DNA of 64,000 bases from Bidens hawaiensis (GCA_021521415.1 JAIQDT010000186.1:1340001-1404000), one strand, 5' to 3'. Counted from the first letter of the stretch, positions 35,201 through 45,674 are shown. The notes: generated by a model not told the origin, from the sequence alone. Made by a program: numbers and translations.

Positions 35201-35205
35201 TTTAT

Positions 35206-35702
35206 CTGCAAACATAAACGTGTTAGAACGAACAGATATCGAAAAGACTGAATGCGTTTAACGTTTTCAAACATTCTGGACTTGTTCAATCGAATGAGCA
35301 AAGATTCGATCGAATGAGCTACTCATTCGATCGAGTGAGATCTAGTTCGATCACAGACAGTCGAATGAGATAGATATCATCTTTGACCTCTGATTCGATC
35401 GAACTACTGATCGAATAAGTCTCATTCGATCGAACAAGAGACTCGTTCGATCGAGTAGACTGATTCGACTCCTTCAACCTCAGCCCAGAATCTGCAGAAA
35501 CCCGATCGACATTTTCGATCGTTTAAAGATACGCAACACACAGATAGCACCAGTTGAAGTTTATGAACATGTATCAACATTAAACTACAAGACTTAAACG
35601 ATTAAAAACAGTTCAATATCAGTTTCGTTCTAAAGTCCGTTTCCGAGAACTAAAACGACCAAAAACATGATCAAAACACGGTTAAAATCCAAAAAAACTT
35701 AC
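35206..35702 (-). other. Predicted leader intron of the env-like transcript
   Basis: Donor AAAAT|GTAAGT on the minus strand (GT at 35702-35701) is a perfect consensus. Branch-point CTAAC lies at 35226-35222 and acceptor TTTATGTTTGCAG at 35218-35206, 17 nt from the branch A. The env-like ATG follows 5 nt later. The intron holds perfect palindromes at 35305, 35394 and 35425 plus variants. Confidence 0.55.
35283..35470 (-). repeat. TTCGATCGAA palindrome cluster within the predicted env intron
   Basis: Perfect copies at 35305-35314, 35394-35403 and 35425-35434, with five or more one-base variants (such as TTCAATCGAA, TTCGATCGAG). Copies are usually followed by tgag, giving CTCATTCGATCGAATGAG-like 18-mers. 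Confidence 0.85.
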
Positions 35703-35770
35703 ATTTTATTGATGTACGTGAAAAATCGAATAAGATGAATGGATCAAAACGAGGGTTTCGCGTAAACAAT

Positions 35771-35839
35771 TTTGAGAGTAAATTTCCGTAAATTTTTTTC
35801 GAATAATACTGACCGATCGAATGAGTCTGAGTATTTATA
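35771..35839 (-). promoter_or_regulatory. Internal promoter of element N (TATA and leader)
   Basis: TATAAATA on the minus strand at 35839-35832, directly downstream of the palindrome cluster at 35855-36015. The block TTACTCTCAAA (35781-35771) recurs at an equivalent place in S2. A start 25-35 nt below the TATA box would give a first exon of about 100 nt ending at the donor 35703/35702. Confidence 0.6.
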
Positions 35840-35854
35840 CTGTTTCTGGACTCA

Positions 35855-36015
35855 TTCGATCGAATGGACTTGTTCGATTGGACCAATCGATTGAATGAGA
35901 GTCTATTCGATCGAATAAGTCTCTCGCAACACTTCTCATTCTCACAACAACTGACTCGATCGAATCGGCTCATTCGATCGATTTACTCGATCGAATAGCA
36001 ACATATTCGATCGAA
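35855..36015 (-). repeat. TTCGATCGAA palindrome cluster upstream of the internal TATA box
   Basis: Perfect copies at 35855-35864, 35906-35915 and 36006-36015, with one-base variants at about 35873, 35886, 35954, 35972 and 35986. Spacing to the TATA box (16 bp) is close to that in the LTR (12 bp from the nearest copy). Confidence 0.85.
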
Positions 36016-37165
36016 TGAGGGACAAACTTTGGAAAAATAAACTTTTAAACTTTTTATTCCCTGCCATCGATCGTGGTGCCTTTGAACCTGCAAGAAAACA
36101 TAAACTTTTGATACTTGGTTAGTTTTCTTAGACATTTTCCGATAATGAGAGCTTAGTTCCTACAGAACATATAGATCATAAGACATTAGTAAACACACGG
36201 AAAAATATCAGGCACAACCATCTTTGGGTTTTCTTGTCACTTCTTCTTTCTTTCATGCACAGTAGTCGGTTGCGCAGATAAACATTTAGCAACCTGCATG
36301 AAGTTTTCTTTCATTCCTACACACTGGATAAACATTTAGTAGGATCAGACAGGGATCAGACTACCTGTCACGATGATTTCTCATCGATTTTTCAAACAAA
36401 CATAACTAAATAAAATGAAAAATAAATAGAAATAAGGGAGGGACAGGGATCAGACTACCTGTCACAGGATGATTTCTCATCAACATTAAAGCAGAATAAA
36501 AATAAAAATAATTCAGAATAAAAATCTTTTTTGAATTTTTATAATATTCAAACTGAAATAAATAACTGTATAAAATTTAAAATACAATATTTTTGGTTGA
36601 GAAGGATCTATAATAAGAAATCATACAGACTTATTTGACTATCTACAGAGACTTTTCGTGATTTTTCACATGTTTTTGATTTTTCTTAATAAAAGAGTAT
36701 ACAATATTAAACTAGACATAATGAACATTCTTTTTGTGAGAAAGATCCGAACATGGGATCAGTACTGACATTGTAGCACTCAGTAAGTTCAATATAATTT
36801 CTTTTGGTCGATGCATATTACCGATGCGATTATGGGTATATTTGTCCATTTAAACTTAAACAAACATCCTCTCGTCTGTCAATGACCATTTGATAATTGC
36901 TTGTGATCACAGCTATGTATCCCACCATATTTTGATTGACTCATGTAGGACCTCACACCATATTGAACAGTCAAATCAGCGCATCTTATTTTTGACAAAC
37001 GACCATAAGCTTATAGGATCCCCTTTGTTCGCTTTTCATCAAATTTTGTTGCTTTTCTCAATCTTGCGAATTTAATTAGCAACTTGATGATTTTATCATG
37101 TTTTCACATACGTGTTCGGTATTCATCTACTTGTCCCAAAATCATTTATTTTATATTTTTTCAGG
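36016..37165 (-). other. Post-pol spacer of N, middle part
   Basis: No coding frame supported. Includes the duplicated hairpin block at 36348-36481 and a block (36746-36762) that matches 7924-7945 in S2. Otherwise A/T-rich. Confidence 0.5.
36348..36481 (-). repeat. Duplicated two-hairpin block, 94 bp period
   Basis: GACAGG/CCTGTC (36348-36353, 36364-36369) followed by CGATGA/TCATCG (36371-36376, 36381-36386). The second copy has GACAGG/CCTGTC (36442-36447, 36458-36463) and GATGA/TCATC (36468-36472, 36477-36481). About 40 bp are nearly identical. Confidence 0.75.
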
Positions 37166-37488
37166 AGATATCCAAGTTATCAGCGCTGTCCAGGTCGATA
37201 CTTACGTATCACAGAGGGAGATAATAACTTTAGATATACCAGTATGGAAGAGCGCTGTCCAGGTCGATACTTACGTATCACAGAGGGAGATCAATCCAAA
37301 CCAGTGGAGCATAAGATATTTAATACAGATATCCAAATTATCAGCGCTGTCCAGGTCGATACTTACGTATCACAGAGGGAGATAATAACTTTAGATATCA
37401 CAGCATGGAAGAGCGCTGTCCAGGTCGATACTTACGTATCACAGAGGGAGATCATTCCAAAGCCGGTGAAGTATAAAATATTTAATAC
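37166..37488. repeat. Higher-order tandem repeat, 2 x 161 bp with four 40 bp cores
   Basis: The core AGCGCTGTCCAGGTCGATAC plus the next 20 bp starts at 37182, 37251, 37343 and 37412, spaced 69, 92 and 69 bp. The 161 bp unit (37166-37326, 37327-37487) is therefore itself duplicated. Each core holds AGCGCT (palindrome) and GATAC-TTAC-GTATC (hairpin). Cores are identical by eye while linkers differ slightly. Confidence 0.9.
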
Positions 37489-37945
37489 TCCTCCTTAATC
37501 AATGTTTAAAGCATTTGATTTAGAAGGGACTTTCGATGAAAGCAGACCTGCAACACGAAGATCTAACATTTTTTTTAAGAATTTAGCATTTGGGGGAACC
37601 AATTTGGGCCGATGGTAATTCGTGTACGCGTGATAAGACATATCCTCAATTGATATTGATCTTTAGACAGTGACGTCTCGTCAATTTATCTTAGATGTAC
37701 ACCCACAGCTGACAATCTAAATGATTTAGATAGGTCAAATCCAGACTCAATTCAGTAAGATAAGCCTACCAATATATCACATTAGTACTATGCATGACCA
37801 TTTTTTCACTTTATATCTTTTTAACATCATGCTACTGTCAGTGTGCCATCACTTCCCAAAGGTTGGATACAATTTCTCATTTTCTGAATATATGAATGTT
37901 TTTGGAAAAAAAAATTTAAATTATTTCGCCCCGATCAAGTCAAAG
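37489..37945 (-). other. Post-pol spacer of N between tandem repeat and hairpin modules
   Basis: Noncoding, A/T-rich. I see no recognisable motif apart from short words shared with the equivalent S2 region. Confidence 0.4.
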
Positions 37946-37949
37946 TCTT

Positions 37950-38160
37950 CAGGTAAACGGCTATCCTGACGATCCAATGGATCAGCTGGACCGACCACAT
38001 ACGAGTATGTGTCCTTCTAACTAAGTATGAACGACTATTTTTCAGCGAAAGAATAAAAACACATCATAAACCGCCCCGGTCACTTTCAGTCATCTGGTTA
38101 ATGGTTATCCTCATAATCTACTAGTAGAAGTAAGGACCAAACATATCCGAAGATATGTCC
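37950..38160 (-). ncRNA. Tandem pair of double-hairpin modules after pol (N)
   Basis: Module 1: TCC/GGA (37964-37966, 37988-37990) enclosing GATCC/GGATC (37971-37975, 37979-37983), then CACATAC/GTATGTG (37996-38002, 38005-38011). Module 2: TCCT/AGGA (38108-38111, 38133-38136) enclosing palindrome CTACTAGTAG (38118-38127), then ACATAT/ATATGT (38141-38146, 38153-38158). The flanking words ATCCT, GGACC and TCCTTC match the S2 modules while stem sequences differ. Role unknown. Confidence 0.5.
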
Positions 38161-38202
38161 TTCAAACTGAAGCAACCGACATAATTCTAAGCGATAGTGA
38201 CG

Positions 38203-38225
38203 TTTTTTTTTTTTTTTTTTTTTTT
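38203..38225. repeat. T23 homopolymer
   Basis: Run of 23 T on plus (A in the element sense strand) between the hairpin modules and the end of pol. Confidence 0.95.
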
Positions 38226-38480
38226 AATATAAGGAAAATGAGAATAAGCTATACAGAAATAAAAATCTTTTTGATGTCTCAGTATGATAGCGTCTGTGTA
38301 CTATCATCTTTCTTGTAACAAGATCAACTTCTCAAAATTTTAAAATTTTTGATGTTTTTGGGTTTTTGTATTTTATATTGTTTTTGGTTTTTCTTGAAAC
38401 CTTTCTCCCCCTAAAAATTATAAAAACAAAATCTTTTTGGATTTTTCAAATTTTTAAGAAAAGAAAAAATGAAAAACAAT

Positions 38481-40490
38481 TTAAATGATATCTTCAGGAA
38501 CATCATCTGATTGACGTTTAACGCCGTTGATCTCTAGCAAATATAAAAACCGTGGTTTGTCAAATGATTTAGTGAAGAGATCAGCGCGTTGTTCCTGAGT
38601 GGGGATTTTTACCACATCGATTAACTTCTTTTCGTAACAGTCACGAAGGAAGTGATATCGAATTTCGATGTGCTTCGTTTTGCTAAAATGGACAGGATTT
38701 TTGGTAATTGAAATTGCAGCAGAATTATCAATATATATGGGAGTAGTAGAACATTCAATACCGTAGTCACGCATCTGTTGCTGAATCCAAATAACTTGAG
38801 AACAGCAACTGGCAGCCGCAATATATTCCGCCTCAGCTGTTGAAGTGGAGACTGACGTCTGCTTTTTGCATTGCCACGTTACTAACCGACTTCCAAAGAA
38901 CTGACATCCTGCTGTTGTTGATTTGTAATCGAGTTTACAACCACCATAGTCCGAATCACTATACGCATGTAGATCAAAGTTATCATCATGAGGATACCAA
39001 AGACCCCAATCTGGAGTACCCTTCAGATAACGCAAAATTCTTTTGACTGCAATAAGATGGGAGACCTTCGGCTTTGACTGGTAACGTGCACAGAGACACG
39101 TAGCAAACATTATGTCCGGCCGAGAAGCAGTCAGGTACATTAGAGATCCGATGATCCCTCTATAGTGAGTTGGATTGATCAATTCACCCTTCTCGTCAGG
39201 ATTAATCCCGTGATTAACCTCTAACGGAGTTCCCTGTGAAGAGGAACTTAACATCTCGAACCGTTTCAAGATGTCATTGACGTATTTTGTCTGGTGAATG
39301 AAGACACCGGAGTCTGTTTGATCAACCTGAAGTCCTAAGAAGAACTTCATCTCACCCATGGAGCTCATTTCAATTTTTTCTTGCATCACTTGTTCAAACT
39401 CCTTGCATAGTGTTTTATTCGTGGATCCGAAAATGATGTCGTCCACGTACACTTGTGCCATAATGAGATCTCCTTCTTTCTCCTTTGTAAATAACGTGCA
39501 GTCGATCGTTCCTCTTCTAAACCCGTTGTTCAGAAGGTGTTTGGATAGTTCCTTGTACCAAGCTCTCGGGGCTTGGTGAAGACCATACAAAGCCTTGTTG
39601 AGCAGGTAGGCTTTGTCCTTGTGATTTGGGTCTTCAAAACCTGGAGGTTGTGCCACATATACGGTCTCTTCGATGTGACCGTACAAAAAGGCACTCTTGA
39701 CGTCCATCTGATATACTTTGAATCTCTTGAAAGACGCATACGCCAAGAACATCCGGATTGCCTCCAAACGCGCAACCGGAGCATACACCTCATTGTAGTC
39801 TAGGCCTTCGATTTGCCTAAACCCTTGGACCACCAGGCGGGCTTTGTTGCGAACAATCACTCCACGATCATCGCGTTTACATTTGAGTACCCACTTAGTG
39901 CCAATTTTCTTCTGTCCTTTGGGGAGATCTACCAGCTTCCACACACCAAGTCTCTTGAACTGTAATAATTCTTCTTGCATGGCTGAGACCCAGTTAGCGT
40001 CTTTCAGTGCATCGGTGATGCTGTGTGGTTCTTCTTGTGCTAAGAAGCATTCATGGGCATTTAGCGCAACTGATCCTGACTCCATCATTTCAGTGTAGAG
40101 GCCAAAATTCAGTTGTCGACGTGTTTTGACACCCTGTTGAATGTCCCCTATAATGTTGTCTTGTGGATGATCACGTTCAGTCCTGACCACCGGATTGTCA
40201 GGAACGACAACATTTTGTTCCAAGTTAGTTAAGTTCGGCTCAGGAACTGGAGCGGTTGGTGCCTCTGAAGTAGACGTTAGAGGCTGATCTGCATTTGGCG
40301 CTTCTTGATTTGACGATGAAGGTTGTGGAGTAACCTGTGTCGGTGCCGATTGTACATCATCTGCTGGTGATTCATCTTCAGATTCAGATTCGGATGACTC
40401 TTGAACTTGCTCGCTAGACTCTGTGGAGGAAGACGATGATGGACCAGGATGAGGTGAAGATTGCTGTGATTCATCAGGAGGTGCATTTTA
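38481..40490 (-). CDS. Element N pol: reverse transcriptase and RNase H
   Basis: The frame is the same as the integrase ORF, from which it is split by one TAA (40490-40488); the 580-codon ORF starts at 40223 after a Ser/Pro/Gln-rich linker. RT motifs run in order: [66 protein letters not shown] and catalytic YVDDIIFG. RNase H has YSDSDYGGCKLD, STAEAEYIAAASCC and RADLFTKSFDKPRF. All catalytic carboxylates appear present. Because the N-terminal stop is single, readthrough could still give full Pol. Confidence 0.92.
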
Positions 40491-41924
40491 CGCCTCATAC
40501 ATCATCTGAATAGCAACCTCATACAAATTGAATGACTTGAACAATTTGTCAAAATCAAACAACCAGTCTTCTCCTGACCCCTTGGCTGGTTCTGTATAGC
40601 GTTGAACGTCGACATGGTACCATTCTTCAACTAATTTTGTTGATCTGTTGAAGACCCGTTTGAGAGGTACACTGTAACCCAGAAAATAGCCGTTGATGAT
40701 CTTCTCCTCGAACTTATTATCGACTTGCCTTTTAAGTAACGTGCAAAGAGCTCCAAATGGTTCCAGGTGCTCTAAATTAGGTCTCCGTCGTTGAAGAAGC
40801 TCGAAGCTTGTCTTGCCGTGGCGCTTGACAATGCCTACCCGATTCAATGTGAAACAGGCGTTGGCAATTGCCTCACTCCAAAACGTGACAGGCAACACTG
40901 AGTCTGCTAACATTGTTCTAGCTGTCTCGATTAACGTTCGATTTTTCCTTTCAGCAACCCCATTCATTTGTGGAACATACGGGGCACTGAACTCCTGAAC
41001 AATACCTCTTTCTTTGCAGAAGTTTTCAACATTCGCATTCTTAAACTCTGTCCCGTTATCTGTACGCATTCTCCGAACCTTCAGATTGTACTGTGACTCA
41101 AGAGTTGTAACTAGCAGATTTATACACCCAAATGTCTCGGACTTTGCTTTCAAGAAAAACACCCAAGAGAATCTCGAATATTCATCAGTAACCACTAGAC
41201 AGTATGAGTGCCCAGAGATACTTTTGACGCTGATTGGGCCAAAAAGATCCATATGAAGGAGTTCCAATGGAATATCAATCGAGTGGAAACTCTTAGACTT
41301 GTGGGACCTTTTTACTTGCTTTCCCGCTTTGCATTGCACACACGAATCAGGGAGACGGAAACTTCTCAGATTAACTCCCTCAACTAGCCTGTTGTGCACA
41401 AGCTTGTTCATGTTCCTGACATTAATGTGTCCCATCCGTTTATGCCATATGACAGTATCACGTTCGGATGCCTTGGACACAAAACATGTCGCCGTTGGAG
41501 ACGATGACCCTGCCTTAGCCATATCCAGAATGTAGAGATCACTCTGGCGTGCGGCTGACATTAAAACCTTGTCTTCAGAAATGGTGAAATCCTTAGCCAA
41601 GATGTGGCAGTCTCGATCATCAAACATAACTTTGAAACCCTTGTCGCAGATTTGACTTATCGACAACAGGTTGTTCTCCAACTCCTTGATGAAATTAACC
41701 TTATCAAACGAAATTCGCCCATTAGAAACAATTCCTTGGGCCGTGATGTAACCACCTTGATTTCCTGCAAAGGAAACTGCACCTCCTTTTATCTGTCTGA
41801 CACTGGATAGGAGATTCATGTTTCCAGTCATGTGCCTGGAAGCTCCTGAGTCGATGATCCACATGTTGAATCTTGGATCATACAGAGCAACCTGCACACA
41901 AAAAGCAAAAGGTTTAAATATCAT
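40488..41924 (-). CDS. Element N pol: protease, pre-integrase and integrase
   Basis: 478 codons. The protease site is MWIIDSGASRHM near residue 25. GAG-pre-integrase holds WHKRMGHINVRNMNKLV and CVQCKAGKQ. The integrase catalytic core has MDLFGPISVKS, RMRTDNGTEFKNANVE and NGVAERKNRTLIETART, so D, D and E are intact. The ORF overlaps the gag tail ORF by 11 nt in another frame, and a TGTGCAG|G acceptor-like site sits at 41893-41892. Expression may need frameshifting or splicing at that point. Confidence 0.92.
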   Translation of the reverse strand: MIFKPFAFCVQVALYDPRFNMWIIDSGASRHMTGNMNLLSSVRQIKGGAVSFAGNQGGYITAQGIVSNGRISFDKVNFIKELENNLLSISQICDKGFKVMFDDRDCHILAKDFTISEDKVLMSAARQSDLYILDMAKAGSSSPTATCFVSKASERDTVIWHKRMGHINVRNMNKLVHNRLVEGVNLRSFRLPDSCVQCKAGKQVKRSHKSKSFHSIDIPLELLHMDLFGPISVKSISGHSYCLVVTDEYSRFSWVFFLKAKSETFGCINLLVTTLESQYNLKVRRMRTDNGTEFKNANVENFCKERGIVQEFSAPYVPQMNGVAERKNRTLIETARTMLADSVLPVTFWSEAIANACFTLNRVGIVKRHGKTSFELLQRRRPNLEHLEPFGALCTLLKRQVDNKFEEKIINGYFLGYSVPLKRVFNRSTKLVEEWYHVDVQRYTEPAKGSGEDWLFDFDKLFKSFNLYEVAIQMMYEA

Positions 41925-44900
41925 TGGAAACCCAAGCCTTTATGGTCTTGGGTTTTCCATTATCATCACGAATTAACAATTCAATCCATTTACCCTCATT
42001 AACACTGTTTTCTGGTTTGACATTGTTATCAACAGTGTTGTTTTTCTTTTGTTTCCAACTGTCAGTCTTCTTCTCAACATGTTTGACATAACTGGTTGAA
42101 GACTGACTTTCACTTGTTGAAGTGGAAACACTTGGGCTTGAGGGATTCGGTGATCTGTGTGGTGAGGTTGACTGAGGTTTCCTAGGAGAAACCGACCGCG
42201 GTGTGTGAGACCGAGTTTGACTTTGAATGTCAACGGTCGGTCGCCTCATAGGAGTTGACTTGACATATCTAGGATCCGTGTACTTGTAACAGAATCTTGC
42301 TATATGGCTAACCTCTCCACATGAGAAACAGTAATTTCTCCCCCTTTGACGTGATGGAGAGTAATAACTTTGTTGTTGTTTGTTACCATAGTACCCCTTT
42401 GATTTGACATTTTGGGGTGAAGTTTGTCTGGGAGGGGGTTTTGGAAAATTATGTTTTTCATTAAAGTTACCCTCTCTGACAAACTGGGTACCATGTTCCA
42501 CATGCACTTTCTCAGATTTATGATTAAACTTGTTCTTCTGAGAATTACTTGTTGTTGCCTTTGATTTAGATGTGGATGGGCCTGACTTAGTTGTGGAACC
42601 TAAGTCTGTGGCAACAACATTTGGTTTGTTCTCAGGAGCCGGGTCAATGACTTCTTTACCCTTGGACTTTGAAATTTGGTTTGTGGTGACATTTTGGGGT
42701 GAAGTTTGACATTTTGGGGTGAAGTTTGTCTGGGAGGGGGTTTTGGAAAATTATGTTTTTCATTAAAGTTACCCTCTCTGACAAACTGGGTACCATGTTC
42801 CACATGCACTTTCTCAGATTTATGATTAAACTTGTTCTTCTGAGAATTACTTGTTGTTGCCTTTGATTTAGATGTGGATGGGCCTGACTTAGTTGTGGAA
42901 CCTAAGTCTGTGGCAACAACATTTGGTTTGTTCTCAGGAGCCGGGTCAATGACTTCTTTACCCTTGGACTTTGAAATTTGGTTTGTGTCCTCGGGTGTTT
43001 TAACATTTGAGTCATCGTCTGGCACAGCTCCTGGTGTGCTCACAAATTGGTTCAGCACTGGGGGTGGGACATTGTGATATCCCACACCTCTTTCCTTTTT
43101 GCACCGGAACTCGGGGATAATGTGTTCTAGCAAATAAGAGGAATTGGAGTAACTTTTTAATTTGAAAGTCAATGATTCAAGATCAGCTTTTGTGTTCTCC
43201 ATTTCCTTTTTCAAGACATTATTTTTATTGATATGAAAATTTATAGAATCTTGTTGATTTAGAACACATATCTCCAATTCCTTGTTCTGACGCTTAAGGC
43301 TATCAACTTTTTCTTTAAAAGCAGACTCTTTCTGCTTCCAAGCCTTGTTTTGTGCAAGAGCGTCAGTCAGTTCAATTAAAGATCTTGAGGCTGCTTGTTT
43401 ATAAGCCTCGAGATCTTCAATTCTCTCTTTCAGAGAATGAATTTCTTGTTCAGACATTTCACATTTTAAACATTTGGTATTTTCTGGTTTGGGAGTAGTA
43501 GGGTTAGAACTTACCTTGGCATCATTTGACGTCTCTGCCATGAACGCAAAGTAAAGATTCCCTGCTCTTTCCAGAAAAGATGCAGACTTTGCTTTTGACA
43601 GTACCTTGTTGACTTCTTCAACAGTAGCAGCTTCTGCAGGAATTGTTGAACTTGGAGATGATTGAGGAACATTTGACTCTTTTTCTTGATCCTCCATAAT
43701 CTCCACTGATGACACCTCAGCTTCATGCTCTCCTTCATTTACTTCAGTAGCTAGCTCCTCGACAATGTATTCTTCATCAGTTGAGGAATCATCAGACCCA
43801 GATTCTGAGTCTTGATTCACAATGTTGATGTCAGCCATGTTAATGCTGAAGTTCCAGGACTCGCCTTCATCACCTTGAACAGCAAGAGCAGCTTCATTGT
43901 TGATGTTGGCGTTGTTCGCTGTTGTTTGATTCTGAGGGACCAGTTGTCTCTCATTGTTGACATTTGCAGCGGCTGCGGCAGGAGTAGATGAAGTTGAAGT
44001 AGTTCGGAAGGGATATTGGTGACCTTCCCTCTTTGGTTTAGAGCACTCCTTGGCAAAATGACCAAGTTCGCCACAGTTGTAGCATTTAACTTTTGTTTTA
44101 TCAAATCCAAACTTGGATTTATTGTTGATTGAAAGAGCTTGGCCTGTTTTCTTAGCCCACTTTCTAGCCCTACGGAACGCACTGCCAAGTGCCCACATTA
44201 TGTCGATGCGTTCCATATCGTCTTCATCTAGCTGTTCATAGTCATCGCTGTCCAGATGACTGTTGCCAAGTTTACCAGCCACCATTAAACTGTATGATTC
44301 AATTATTGTGCCTAACGTTGCCATATGTTCTTTGGCAACTTCCACCGTTACCTTTCCCAAGCCTTCAGTGTTTAACGTTGCCTTTTCAGTTGACTTGGGT
44401 CCGGAGTTAGAACTTGAATGTCCGGAATTTGATGTTGGTGGTGCAGAAGATCTCGTTTCGGTCTCCTTAGATTGATTTGACATTGAGGAGACAAACGCAG
44501 TCTTCATTGGAGCATGGTCATTTGAATCTGACATTGGTGATTTTGACATGTACAGTGACTTGTCAGATGTTGCTCTGGGTTTCCTGGAGGATGCTCTTAA
44601 TTCAGCGTCTTCCTGTCTGATTTCTTTAATAAAGTCAGAAAGAAGAATCGTCTCCAATTGATGACTTCTTCTCATCACAGTCAGGAAGGTGTTCCAGCTT
44701 GTTGGGAGTCCTTGAGCAAGACATCTAACCTTTTCAGTCCCTGTTGTTTTGACATTATAAGACTTTAGCTCTGACATAAGATGATAGAACCTTGACAGCA
44801 ACGATTCAATGTCTTCTCCGGATTCTGGACCAAACAAATCAAATTCACGCTTTAGCTCCCGTGCGTGAATTTCTTTAAGTGACTCAGATCCTTCGCATCG

Positions 44901-45269
44901 TTCAACCAGTGCGTTCCAAAGTGTTGATGCTGTTGTGAACTGGTTAAACTGATGGAAGAGATCGCTGGAGAGAGCTTGAGACAGTAAGGAGAAGGCTTTC
45001 TTTTCAGCATCAAAGGCTATCTTTTGTTCTTCTGACAGCCTAAAGTAGCTCAGGCTTTCACCATCATCGTTTGTAGGATGCACCCACGTTGTCTGAACCG
45101 CTTCCCATAGTCCAGGATTCACACCTGTGATATGAATCTGGAATCTTGTCTTCCAGGTAGTAAACTCATTGAGTGCCATCAACTTTGGAGGCTTGTTGAA
45201 GCTTCCAGATTCTGAATCACTCTCAAGGATCGATTGGATCCTTTTGTTTGTACTTGAACTGGCAGACAT
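41914..45269 (-). CDS. Element N gag (frame broken by a tandem duplication)
   Basis: ATG 45269 (MSASSSTNKRIQSILESD) opens 889 codons to 42600. The capsid region has LNEFTTWKTRFQIHITG and TASTLWNALVERCEG; knuckle 1 is CYNCGELGHFAKEC; a long coiled coil follows (SLKERIEDLEAYKQAASRSL). A roughly 280 bp duplication (copies at 42405-42684 and 42707-42986, offset 302 bp) shifts the frame, so the tail with knuckle 2 (CFSCGEVSHIARFC) is in a separate ORF, 42507-41914. Excluding the duplication the protein would be a long Sirevirus Gag. The tail ends in KAWVSNDI before the stop, like the WVPKTN end in copia C. Confidence 0.88.
42405..42986 (-). repeat. Tandem duplication of about 280 bp inside gag
   Basis: The block from TGACATTTTGGGGTGAAG to TTTGAAATTTGGTTTGTG is present twice with no mismatch seen by eye; 20 bp (42687-42706) repeat the block start at the junction. 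The offset of 302 bp is not a multiple of three. Confidence 0.93.
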
Positions 45270-45317
45270 GTTTGCTTCTTTGCTTCAATCTTTGATCTTT
45301 TAATCGAAAGTGACTGA

Positions 45318-45674
45318 TTCGATCGAATGTATTCTTTATTCGATCGAATGTGTGTTGATTCAATCAATGACTGACTGATTCACTGTTCTGGTCTTCAGAA
45401 GCTTATCCGATCGAATACGATCTAGTTCGATCGAATGAGGTGACAGGTTCGATAGAATGGATGTCCGGTTCGATCGAAAGGGTTCTGGCAGTCGACTAAG
45501 AAAGAGATCGAATGGGTGGATTGAATCTGAGACTTGTTCGATCGACTGGAATCAGGTTCGATCGAAAGGATGAACTGATTCGATCGAATGGACTTGGCGC
45601 AGATCACGGCGGGAAAAACTGATTCGGTCAAAATTCAAATTGGTTCGATCGAATAAGATGCTTATTCGATCGAA
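45318..45674 (-). repeat. TTCGATCGAA palindrome cluster in the gag leader of N
   Basis: Perfect copies at 45318, 45339, 45426, 45469, 45557, 45579, 45644 and 45665 (10 bp each) plus variants near 45385, 45448 and 45537. It ends about 50 bp before the gag ATG. Confidence 0.9.

Noticed and set aside
32164..35215. Host genes inserted between the LTRs of element N
   Set aside because: Order, strand and distance fit the extra Sirevirus ORF, and a diverged relative of the first part occurs at 63.0-64.0 kb. No host domain is recognised.
37166..37488. Possible CRISPR array (four identical 40 bp repeats)
   Set aside because: Eukaryotic retrotransposon context, only four repeats, unequal spacing, and the spacers are themselves a repeated pair.
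37112..37498. Open frame over the tandem repeat, as a repeat protein
   Set aside because: Two frames are open only because the repeat lacks stops; no start context, and it is opposite to element N genes.
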